This document shows positions 1-6,387 of a stretch of DNA of 7,546 bases, piece after piece; the first letter of the stretch is position 1, and each line of letters begins with the position of its first letter. The notes beneath the pieces were generated by a model. The model was not told the origin of the DNA and did no database searches. It saw only the letters and a program-made list of their open reading frames with translations. The translations under genes were made by a program, and so were the position numbers. Source of the stretch: Planctomycetes bacterium RBG_13_46_10 (lineage in GTDB: Bacteria; Planctomycetota; Phycisphaerae; Sedimentisphaerales; Anaerobacaceae); the NCBI GenBank assembly GCA_001824645.1, contig MHYD01000075.1, positions 17,308 through 24,853 of the forward strand, given 5' to 3'.

Positions 1-1847
1 TCACCAACTCCGTTTATGGATTGAAGATATGAGAACTTCAGGTTCCCAATATCACCCTTATCTGTAGAGAAGGTGATTTCATCGACGACGTCTGTCTCCA
101 TATCGATTTTGTAGATGATTTTATCACCTTTGTTGCCGCGCAACTGCACTTCGGCGTATTGACTGCCCGGCGTGTATCTTGTTTCAAACCAAATCCGCTG
201 CTCTGCTGCATCTCGGCGCATCGTATCGATTGTGTGTAGTCCCATCCAGGGCCGAGCCAGCCCCTTAAAGAAGCTGCCGCCTTTATATTTCTCAATCTTG
301 TTACTATCTGTTTGTTGTATATAAGCTTCATTGTAGGTATCAACTATCGTAAGAGAGCCAGCTTGGAGTTTCAACCAGGGGCTGTACTTTTTACTTGTTA
401 TATAGACAAAAGGAATCCGTCCTGTTCCGGCTATCTCACGGCCATTTAATTGACCTGTAATCCGAAAGTAAGTCCAGCCTCGTTTGTGCATTTCGTCACG
501 GTTGTCAGTAATCCTGGCAGTAGCCGGCCAGTCTCCCTGGAAGTATTCCTCATCCAGGACATTGTAATGACGAATAAGCCATGGTCCCTGATTAAGTTTG
601 CCATTAATCCGTTTTAATTCGGATGTTGAGTTATCACCCCGTGCGGTTATAACCAACAGCCCCCGACCCGGAGCCGATATATGCCTCATCGTGTTTTTGC
701 CGCCCTCGACCTGGCATAGAAAGTCGGTTAATTTGGGGTCATCCGTGGGGATTTTCATCACGCTCAGATCACTGGCCCACATTCTATAATTATTGATATA
801 GACATTATCATTATTGTAGAAGTAATTTGCACGGTCATTTTGCAGTATCCGTGAGTATAATTTGTCACCCACGGTACTTGATTTTGCTCGCAGCATCATA
901 GGTTCATCGGGACCCTGCGGATAATAATACCAGTATTCCTCTTCAGCGTTGCTGCTGAAGTCAACCAAGCCTGCTGAAATCTTACTGGGCTGGCTGGCAG
1001 TATAAGGATCATGAATTATGGAAGATGTAGTTACTATCGTGCCGGCAGTTAATGCACCGGCTGCGGTTAAAGATACAATCGCTGTTTTCGTAGTTGCCAG
1101 CCCGGCGATTCCTGCCAATAAGCCGACCTTGGTTGCAGCTGCTGTGACAGTAACCTGTGCAGCCGCCGCTTCACTCGGAGCCGTCATTTTCCCGAATAGT
1201 ATAAGAGCGGCCAACAAAGAGCCTTTTCCGAAGCCGTTGCGTGATAGCTCCTTTTGCAGAGCTTTTTTTGCACGCATAAATAGCATACGCGTGCTAAACT
1301 CGCTGCAGCCCAAAGTCTCGGCAATCTCCGAATATTTCATATCGTCGTAGCATCGCATAATCAAAACGGCTTTGTGCCGGGCTTTCAGCTTTTGCATCGC
1401 TGATGAGACGATTTGTTTCAGTTCTTTGCCAACGAGTCTCTCCAGTCCATCTTGTCGCTCTCTGAAAGAGCCATTATGTGTTATACTGGATATCGCTATT
1501 TTTTGCTGTGTACGCTCAGTTCTTTGATGATGCCGCAGCTTGTTAATAGCTATACCATAGAGCCACGGCCAGAATCTGTCGTTTTGTCTTAATTTACCTA
1601 ATACCTTGCACATCTCTAACAAGCTCTCCTGAACAATTTCCTGTGCCAGATCTTCCTGTTGAGTCAGACGATAAACGTACGTTCGCAGGCGAACTCTTGC
1701 CTGCTGAGCTAATTGAGCAAGGCTTTGTCTATCACCGCGTTGAGCTTTGCTGACCAGCTCGATGAACGGGTCAGCTAAGCTCGCCGATACTTGAACAGAA
1801 CCATACTCAACCATTTTAGGCTCGATCTGGCACAATTGTTGATTCAT
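1..1847 (-). CDS. ECF-type sigma-70 factor fused to membrane segment and large C-terminal domain (partial, 3' end outside window)
   Basis: Reading the minus strand from ATG 1845-1847 gives 615 codons without a stop up to the left edge. Residues about 28-110 match sigma region 2 (core binding and -10 recognition), with LTQQEDLAQEIVQESLLEM and FWPWLYGIAINKLRHHQR. Residues about 140-200 match region 4 (-35 recognition), with MQKLKARHKAVLIMRCYDD and a helix-turn-helix from KYSEIAETLGCS. An Ala-rich hydrophobic stretch follows (about 210-278); its best membrane span is 256-278. The remaining 330 or so residues are rich in Tyr, Trp and Asn, look like a beta-rich exported domain, and include the segments HYNVLDEEYFQGDWP and GGSFFKGLARPWMGLHTI. 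I remember such fusions from Phycisphaerae but know of no assigned function. With a single span the C-terminus would face the periplasm, suggesting a self-contained sensor or tether; this is inference. The start is uncertain: M12 (ATG 1812-1814) is an alternative, and neither has a strong Shine-Dalgarno sequence. The sigma call is firm; the role of the C-terminal domain is unknown. Confidence 0.88.
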   Translation of the reverse strand, partial: MNQQLCQIEPKMVEYGSVQVSASLADPFIELVSKAQRGDRQSLAQLAQQARVRLRTYVYRLTQQEDLAQEIVQESLLEMCKVLGKLRQNDRFWPWLYGIAINKLRHHQRTERTQQKIAISSITHNGSFRERQDGLERLVGKELKQIVSSAMQKLKARHKAVLIMRCYDDMKYSEIAETLGCSEFSTRMLFMRAKKALQKELSRNGFGKGSLLAALILFGKMTAPSEAAAAQVTVTAAATKVGLLAGIAGLATTKTAIVSLTAAGALTAGTIVTTSSIIHDPYTASQPSKISAGLVDFSSNAEEEYWYYYPQGPDEPMMLRAKSSTVGDKLYSRILQNDRANYFYNNDNVYINNYRMWASDLSVMKIPTDDPKLTDFLCQVEGGKNTMRHISAPGRGLLVITARGDNSTSELKRINGKLNQGPWLIRHYNVLDEEYFQGDWPATARITDNRDEMHKRGWTYFRITGQLNGREIAGTGRIPFVYITSKKYSPWLKLQAGSLTIVDTYNEAYIQQTDSNKIEKYKGGSFFKGLARPWMGLHTIDTMRRDAAEQRIWFETRYTPGSQYAEVQLRGNKGDKIIYKIDMETDVVDEITFSTDKGDIGNLKFSYLQSINGVG

Positions 1848-1849
1848 AG

Positions 1850-1919
1850 GTTACCATTTAGACTTTGCCCACGTACTTTTTGACTATAAATAAGTGCCGT
1901 TATTGATAGTAAAGGTAAC
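1850..1919 (-). promoter_or_regulatory. Inverted repeat able to pair over the sigma gene start
   Basis: On the plus strand GTTACC (1850-1855), one unpaired A, then TTTA (1857-1860) are complementary to TAAA (1910-1913) and GGTAAC (1914-1919): ten base pairs with one bulge around a 49-nt loop. In the leftward mRNA the 3' arm ends three bases before the AUG at 1847, so the stem would cover the ribosome-binding region. Only a transcript starting upstream of 1919 carries both arms. It could instead be a DNA operator. Pairing is visible; function is inferred. Confidence 0.4.
1883..1888 (-). promoter_or_regulatory. Possible proximal -10 element for the sigma gene
   Basis: The minus strand reads TATAGT here, five of six matches to the sigma-70 -10 consensus, which would start transcription about 30 nt before the ATG. 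No good -35 lies 16-18 bases upstream, and I see no typical ECF GGAAC-type -35. It lies inside the loop of the 1850-1919 inverted repeat. This is a weak candidate only. Confidence 0.2.
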
Positions 1920-2047
1920 GTTTTTTCTGCCTGAGATTGATAAATCTTTCGCTGGCGATTAAGACCATTATTAACTTCTGGTTTTCGCTTATTTCCGGAA
2001 GATTTGGGCTATTTTTCTGCGTAAGGTAATCTGTAAGCTTGGATTTA

Positions 2048-2062
2048 TATGATAATATCATA
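2048..2062. repeat. Short dyad TATGAT-AAT-ATCATA
   Basis: Six-base arms, perfectly complementary, flank a 3-base centre. The AT-rich dyad sits in the leader of the leftward transcript. It resembles a transcription-factor half-site pair more than a stable RNA hairpin. In an AT-rich region such a dyad can arise by chance, so the regulatory reading is weak. Confidence 0.25.
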
Positions 2063-2081
2063 ATTATTTGTAATACAGGCG

Positions 2082-2136
2082 GTTAAGAGGCATGCCGAGG
2101 TCTCTAACAAGGATCCAAAAACATCTCTCAGCATGC
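2082..2136. repeat. Overlapping, mutually exclusive hairpins
   Basis: Hairpin B pairs GCATGCCGAG (2090-2099) with CTCAGCATGC (2127-2136). It is ten base pairs with one C/A mismatch in plus-strand RNA, which becomes a G-U wobble in minus-strand RNA, so the fold fits the leftward transcript better. Hairpin A pairs 2082-2091 with 2100-2108 (GTTA, a bulged A, then GAG, against CTCTAAC). The two share 2090-2091 and the segment around it, so they cannot both form fully. There is no U-tract of terminator type directly after either. A structured leader or small RNA is possible. Confidence 0.4.
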
Positions 2137-2303
2137 AGGTATAGGTATTCATTATATTTCTTTAAAAGTACAAGAGAAAGTCTTATCACTCTTGCTCAGA
2201 TTTGTGTATATAATTAAAGAACACAATCAAAGAAAAACCGGAGCAACAAGCACAGTTTATTTCAAGTTTTATGCTTCCGATAATTACAGGGATTAATTAA
2301 AAT

Positions 2304-2332
2304 ATTATACCATTTTTCCAGACCTAAATCAA
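2304..2332 (-). promoter_or_regulatory. Leftward sigma-70-type promoter (distal promoter of the sigma gene)
   Basis: On the minus strand TTGATT (2332-2327) is followed by 17 bases and a perfect TATAAT (2309-2304), with TGG immediately before the -10 as in extended -10 promoters. The start point would be near 2297. The first annotated gene in this direction begins at 1847, giving a leader of about 450 nt that includes all the inverted repeats between 1850 and 2136. The motif match is clear; use in vivo is inferred. It could alternatively drive a small RNA. Confidence 0.5.
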
Positions 2333-2341
2333 GGTAAATAA

Positions 2342-2434
2342 ATGCCGGATAACACTTTATGAACTATTGTCTGAGAAAACAGCCATTTTGATTGACAACA
2401 AGAAAGATTAGACTTATTATGCTGTTTCCGGCAT
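2342..2434. repeat. 8-bp inverted repeat flanking the dnaE promoter
   Basis: ATGCCGGA (2342-2349) and its exact reverse complement TCCGGCAT (2427-2434) bracket the -35 and -10 of the dnaE promoter. The right arm sits at the expected start of transcription, and the left arm lies between the two divergent promoters. This is compatible with a repressor binding two half-sites, but an 8-bp match over about 90 bases can occur by chance. Confidence 0.25.
2392..2420 (+). promoter_or_regulatory. Promoter of dnaE and probably the whole replication operon
   Basis: A consensus TTGACA (2392-2397) is separated by exactly 17 bases from TATTAT (2415-2420), five of six matches to the -10. The start point would be near 2427, leaving a 5' leader of about 58 nt before the dnaE ATG. 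This is the strongest promoter-like sequence in the window. Confidence 0.8.
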
Positions 2435-2467
2435 CGACAGGATGGTTCGTCATAATCTACTATGTAT

Positions 2468-2473
2468 AAAGGA
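2468..2473 (+). promoter_or_regulatory. Ribosome binding site of dnaE
   Basis: AAAGGA lies 11 bases before the ATG at 2485. The next residues lead straight into the conserved HLHLHSQYSLLDG PHP motif, which fixes this start. Confidence 0.6.
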
Positions 2474-2484
2474 TTTATATACTC

Positions 2485-5400
2485 ATGTCAGGTAAAAAAT
2501 TTACACACCTTCATTTACACAGTCAATATTCACTGCTTGATGGGGCAGTAGTTTCCGATGCGTTATTCAAACGGTGCAAAAAACTTGGTATGGATTCTGT
2601 CGCTGTTACAGACCATGGCAATCTCTTCGGAGCTGTTGAATTCTATACAAAAGCACAGGCAGCTCATATAAAACCGATTATTGGCATTGAAGCCTATATA
2701 GCTCCAGGCAGCAGGTTCGATAGAACCAAAACGACCATAGCCGATGCAGCTTACCATCTGATTTTATTGGCTGAAAATAACATTGGGTATCAAAACCTGT
2801 TGAAATTGGCAAGTGTCGGCTTTCTCGAAGGATTTTACTACCGCCCGCGAATAGATAAGGAAATCCTGGCTGAGCTGAATGAAGGCCTTATCTGTACTTC
2901 GGCATGTATGAAAGGTGAGATTGCATCCCAGCTTGCCAGGGGCGACCAAAAGGCTGCGGCAGCAGCGGCTGAAGGCTATCTAAAGATATTCGGCCAGGAT
3001 AGATTTTTTATCGAAATTCAAATACACCAGGATGATGACCCAAATGTTCGGCAGGGATTAATTGACCTTGCCCAAAAGATGGGCCTGGGCCTGGTTGCAA
3101 CCAACGATGTGCACTTTCTACAGGAAGATGACCACGAAGCGCACAATTGTTTATGCGCCATCAGCACCGGTAAAAGAGCTGATGCTCCCGACAGGATGAT
3201 TTATCCGCTGGATGTTTATTTAAAGAGTCCACAGGAGATGCGGCAGCTTTTTGCCGAAAGCGAGGAAGCCTGCGACAATACCATTACAATTGCCAATCGC
3301 TGTAATATCGAGCTTGACCTGAAAGAGCGACACGCACCGCGATTTGAGCCTCCCGATAACATACCGGCTGAAGAGTTCCTCACAAAGTTGTGTTACGAAG
3401 GAGCTCAGCAACGCTACGGCAAAATCACCGATTCGATTAAGGAAAGGCTCGACAGGGAGCTGCATGTAATCGAATCGAAGGGTTTTGCCAGCTATTTCCT
3501 TATCGTGTGGGACTTTTGTAAGTACGCACACGAAAATAATATTCCCATCGGTGCCAGAGGAAGCGCCGTGGGGACAGTGGTTGGATACTGCTTAGGATTG
3601 TGCGATGTTGATCCTATACGATATGACCTGCTGTTTGAGCGGTTTATGGACCCACAGCGTAATGAAATGCCCGATATCGACATTGATATTTGCCAGGTCC
3701 ATCGGCCCAAAGTCATTGATTATGTCCGACAAAAATACGGCCACGTCGCACAGATAATAACCTTCGGAACTATGAAGGCCCGCGCGGTAATCCGTGATAT
3801 ATGCAGGGTTCTCGGCGTGCCATTAGCTGAGGCCGACAGACTGGCGAAGCTCGTCCCGTTCTCGCTTGATATGACGCTCGATAAAGCTTTACAGAGCGAG
3901 CCGCAATTAAAAGAAGCTTATGAAAAAAATGAGCAAACTAGGAAAGTAATTGATATATGTAAAAAGCTTGAAGGTCTTACTCGCCACGCTTCTGTTCATG
4001 CAGCCGGTGTCGTAATAGCGGATGAGCCGTTGACTAATTTTGTGCCTTTGTATAAAGCATCCGGCTCCGACGATATTATAACTCAATATGAAGGCCCGAT
4101 GGTTGAGAAGGTGGGCCTGTTGAAGATGGATTTTCTGGGACTCAAGACCCTCAGCGTATTGGAGCGTGCCCGGCAATTAGTCAGGGATATTCATGGCGTG
4201 GACATCAACCTGGAAAAGCTTGACCTTACCGACCCAAAGGTGTTTCAGTTATTCTCAGCCGGTAAAACAAAAGGCGTTTTCCAGTTCGAGTCCGGCGGTA
4301 TGCAGAGCATGTTGGTGAAAATGAAGCCTGACAGGCTGGAGGACCTCATAGCTGCCAACGCACTTTATCGGCCCGGGCCAATGATACTGATTTCCGACTA
4401 TACCGACCGCAAGCATGGAGCGAAATGGAGCCTGCCTCACCCAATTATGTCTGAAATCCTCGATGAAACTTACGGCATTATGGTCTATCAGGAGCAGGTA
4501 ATGCAAATTTGCAATCGGCTCGGTGACATACCGCTGCGGGAAGCATACGGACTAATCAAAGCGATAAGCAAAAAGAAAGCCAAGGTCATCGAGAAGGAAA
4601 GGGAAAGATTCATCGCGGGCTGCGTTGATAAGGGCTTAAAAGAGAAACAGGCTCAGCAGATTTTTGAGCTTATCGAACGGTTCGCCGGTTACGGCTTTAA
4701 TAAGAGTCACTCGACCCGCTATGCCTTCATTGCTTATCAGACCGCCTATATGAAGACCCATTGGCCTGTCGAATTTATGGCGGCACTTCTGACATACGAA
4801 ATGGGCAACACGGATAAAGTCGTGGACTATATCAACGAATGTACCGAGATGGGTATTACCGTTTCAGCGCCGGATATAAATGAAAGCGGTGTGGATTTCA
4901 CGCCTGTTTATAAAACAGGTGATAAAAAAGGAGTCATACGTTTCGGCCTTGCTGCGGTCAAAGGCGTCGGCGAAAAGGCCGTCGAACAAATAATAGCCGC
5001 CCGTAATAAGGTTGGCCGGTTTGAGAGCCTTTTCCATTTCTGTGAGAACGTCGATTCCAGAGCAGCCAATAAACAGACTATCGAATCCCTTATAAAAGCC
5101 GGTGCCTTTGACAGACTCGGCGGCAACCGTGCTCAAATGATGGCGGGCATGGAAAAAGCTATGGAAATCGGCTCAAGTCTGCAGGCAGATAAAAGCGCGG
5201 GTCAGATGAGTTTCTTTGGACAGGTAACAAAAGAAACTGACTATTCGCAGGACCATAAACAACTGCCCAGCGTTTCGCCCTGGCCTGAGCAGCAAATGCT
5301 TGCTTATGAAAAGGAGGTTCTCGGCTTCTATGTCACCAGCAATCCGCTCAGCCATCACGCTGAGGTCATAAATCTCTATTCGACTCATAACAGCTTACAA

Positions 5401-5931
5401 TTGGTTGAAGCCGATGAAGGAAAGACCGTTGTCATCGGCGGAATGGTAGCCAAGATACGATACAACGTAACAAAGACCGGCAGAAATGCCGGGTCAAAAA
5501 TGGCGGTCTTCGTTCTCGAAGACCTGCAGGGACAGGTCGATGTAGTGTTGTTTCCTGATGCTTTGAATAGATTCAGCGGTGTGCTGGTGCAGGATACGGT
5601 TGTTTTCGTAAAGGGTAAGCTCGACCGGCGAAGAGAAAAACCAAATATTTTGGCTGAAGAGCTGATAACACTGGATGATGTGAGGAAAAAGTTGGCTGCA
5701 GCGGTGAGGATTCGGCTGGAGGCAAAAGATGTCACTGAGGAAAAGGTGACCGCGATACGCAGTATATGCCAGCATCACAGGGGCAAGAGTCCCGTGTATG
5801 TAGCGGTGAAAACCGACAGAGGCAGGATTTATGCAGCAGCTGACAAAGAATTGAGTGTAAATCCCGATTTGGATTTCTGCCGAAAGATGCGTCAGCTCGT
5901 CGGCGAACAAAACTTCCAGTTGACAAGGTGA
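2485..5931 (+). CDS. dnaE: DNA polymerase III subunit alpha (replicative polymerase)
   Basis: Catalytic subunit of the chromosomal replicase, extending primed DNA while bound to the sliding clamp. At 1148 residues it is the usual DnaE1 length. An N-terminal PHP domain (about 5-280) begins HLHLHSQYSLLDG; by eye the family metal ligands are all present: H10, H12, D19, H44, E69, H91, C141, D208 and H210. The polymerase core has the catalytic aspartates D399 and D401 in MPDIDIDIC and D549 in KMDFLGLKTL, plus HASVHAAGVVIAD and FNKSHSTRYAFIAYQTAYMK. A helix-hairpin-helix region lies near 820-885 and a clamp-binding motif QMSFF at 907-911. An OB fold (about 980-1065) and a C-terminal domain that in DnaE1 proteins contacts tau complete it. 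The complete PHP site suggests 3'-5' proofreading as in other bacteria with intact PHP domains; that is inference. There is no frameshift or intein. The stop codon falls inside a palindrome that begins the downstream repeat. Confidence 0.98.
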   Translation: MSGKKFTHLHLHSQYSLLDGAVVSDALFKRCKKLGMDSVAVTDHGNLFGAVEFYTKAQAAHIKPIIGIEAYIAPGSRFDRTKTTIADAAYHLILLAENNIGYQNLLKLASVGFLEGFYYRPRIDKEILAELNEGLICTSACMKGEIASQLARGDQKAAAAAAEGYLKIFGQDRFFIEIQIHQDDDPNVRQGLIDLAQKMGLGLVATNDVHFLQEDDHEAHNCLCAISTGKRADAPDRMIYPLDVYLKSPQEMRQLFAESEEACDNTITIANRCNIELDLKERHAPRFEPPDNIPAEEFLTKLCYEGAQQRYGKITDSIKERLDRELHVIESKGFASYFLIVWDFCKYAHENNIPIGARGSAVGTVVGYCLGLCDVDPIRYDLLFERFMDPQRNEMPDIDIDICQVHRPKVIDYVRQKYGHVAQIITFGTMKARAVIRDICRVLGVPLAEADRLAKLVPFSLDMTLDKALQSEPQLKEAYEKNEQTRKVIDICKKLEGLTRHASVHAAGVVIADEPLTNFVPLYKASGSDDIITQYEGPMVEKVGLLKMDFLGLKTLSVLERARQLVRDIHGVDINLEKLDLTDPKVFQLFSAGKTKGVFQFESGGMQSMLVKMKPDRLEDLIAANALYRPGPMILISDYTDRKHGAKWSLPHPIMSEILDETYGIMVYQEQVMQICNRLGDIPLREAYGLIKAISKKKAKVIEKERERFIAGCVDKGLKEKQAQQIFELIERFAGYGFNKSHSTRYAFIAYQTAYMKTHWPVEFMAALLTYEMGNTDKVVDYINECTEMGITVSAPDINESGVDFTPVYKTGDKKGVIRFGLAAVKGVGEKAVEQIIAARNKVGRFESLFHFCENVDSRAANKQTIESLIKAGAFDRLGGNRAQMMAGMEKAMEIGSSLQADKSAGQMSFFGQVTKETDYSQDHKQLPSVSPWPEQQMLAYEKEVLGFYVTSNPLSHHAEVINLYSTHNSLQLVEADEGKTVVIGGMVAKIRYNVTKTGRNAGSKMAVFVLEDLQGQVDVVLFPDALNRFSGVLVQDTVVFVKGKLDRRREKPNILAEELITLDDVRKKLAAAVRIRLEAKDVTEEKVTAIRSICQHHRGKSPVYVAVKTDRGRIYAAADKELSVNPDLDFCRKMRQLVGEQNFQLTR

Positions 5932-5968
5932 CACCTGTAGGTGTCATCCTGAGCGAAGCGAAGGATCT
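5929..5968 (+). repeat. Palindrome plus dispersed intergenic repeat (GTCATCCTGAGCGAAGCGAAGG type)
   Basis: The first part is a perfect palindrome, TGACACCT (5929-5936), GT, AGGTGTCA (5939-5946); its left arm contains the dnaE stop codon TGA. Directly joined is a second dyad, ATCCT (5946-5950) with AGGAT (5962-5966), enclosing GAGCGAAGCGA, which can add two G-C pairs and two G-A contacts around a GAA loop. From memory, sequences of the form CCTGAGCGAAGCGAAGG recur between genes in many bacterial genomes, including planctomycetes and Chloroflexi, without a settled function. No U-tract follows, so I do not call a terminator. RNA processing or a non-autonomous mobile element are options. Confidence 0.65.
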
Positions 5969-5988
5969 GGCTTTAGGAAATAAAAATT

Positions 5989-6375
5989 ATGTGGCTACCA
6001 AGGGATGAAAGAACATTACTAGCCTTTTGTTGTAACAAGATTAGCAGAGGAGAAGTAACATTTAGTCTTACTCATAAGGAACTTGAAGCAGAACTGAGAA
6101 GCAAGGGAATAGAGGCTGATAGGCAACTCATTCATGAGACTCTTTTCAAGTTGCAAAACCGGAATTTGCTGCGATGGGGATCTGCTTTTGATGGCAACGG
6201 GGTAGGTATAACGTTCTACCAGCAAGGATATGACCTTGGTCAAAAATACAGTTCCATCGTTGGTAAAATCGCTATTTTATGCACAGAATATATGTGGTTT
6301 TTGATTTTATTGGGTGTCATAATAGGACTTATTGGTATTATAGCGACAGTTTTGGTTGCGATTCTTAAAAATTGA
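5989..6375 (+). CDS. Small winged-helix-like protein with C-terminal membrane anchor
   Basis: I do not recognise this 128-residue protein by name. Residues 1-87 are soluble, begin MWLPRDERTLLAF, and show a helix-helix-helix-strand pattern (about 6-17, 28-38, 45-58, then 62-76) typical of a winged helix-turn-helix: THKELEAELRS could be the positioning helix and QLIHETLFKLQNRNL the recognition helix, followed by a wing with FDGNGVGITF. Residues 103-126 (WFLILLGVIIGLIGIIATVLVA) form one clear membrane helix with only KN after it, so the protein looks tail-anchored with its N-terminal domain in the cytoplasm. AGGA at 5975-5978 lies 10 bases before the ATG. It sits between dnaE and tmk, 12 bases before tmk, and is more AT-rich than dnaE (35-40% against about 48-55% GC in lines counted by hand), which suggests it was inserted with the repeat upstream. 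The DNA-binding reading is a fold guess; a protein-interaction winged helix is equally possible. Confidence 0.75.
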   Translation: MWLPRDERTLLAFCCNKISRGEVTFSLTHKELEAELRSKGIEADRQLIHETLFKLQNRNLLRWGSAFDGNGVGITFYQQGYDLGQKYSSIVGKIAILCTEYMWFLILLGVIIGLIGIIATVLVAILKN

Positions 6376-6387
6376 AAAAGGGATCTT

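Larger units (their letters stand above)
1848..2484. other. Divergent intergenic region with regulatory structure
   Basis: This is a 637-base AT-rich region between the start codons of the leftward sigma gene and rightward dnaE. I found no convincing protein gene, tRNA or CRISPR in it. It does hold two outward-facing promoters, a possible third weak one, and four inverted repeats, listed separately. The longest open frames are short: 41 codons at 2092-2217 on the plus strand and 35 codons at 2152-2045 on the minus strand. Neither has a properly spaced strong ribosome site. A small RNA gene cannot be excluded. Confidence 0.7.

Noticed and set aside
38..343. A 101-codon minus-strand frame inside the sigma fusion gene
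   Set aside because: It is a different frame of the long minus-strand gene, whose own frame is open for all 1847 bases and contains recognisable sigma motifs; the shadow translation has no family features.
1018..1350. A 110-codon plus-strand frame, Ala/Val-rich, resembling a membrane protein
   Set aside because: It lies antisense to sigma region 4 and the Ala-rich segment, and its composition is the complement of that low-complexity stretch.
2209..2214. A perfect TATAAT on the plus strand
   Set aside because: No -35 match lies 16-18 bases upstream and there is no TGn extension, so chance in AT-rich DNA is the better explanation.
2092..2217. A 41-codon plus-strand frame beginning MPRSLTRIQKHL in the intergenic region
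   Set aside because: The purine-rich AGAGG upstream is one base from the ATG, too close for a ribosome site, and there is no good promoter before it.
1848..2484. tRNA, rRNA, known riboswitch or CRISPR array in the intergenic region
   Set aside because: I found no T-loop motif, no regularly spaced repeats and no riboswitch core that I could recognise.
5920..5925. A perfect TTGACA near the end of dnaE as a promoter for the small gene
   Set aside because: Positions 5942-5949 offer no -10 (GTCATC or neighbours), and the hexamer is within dnaE coding sequence.
5494..5934. A 146-codon minus-strand frame and other minus-strand frames across dnaE
   Set aside because: They are antisense to well-conserved DnaE domains and show no motifs of their own.
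5929..5968. Rho-independent terminator after dnaE
   Set aside because: The hairpins are present but are followed by CTGGCTTTAGG rather than a U-tract, and the next genes are closely packed on the same strand.
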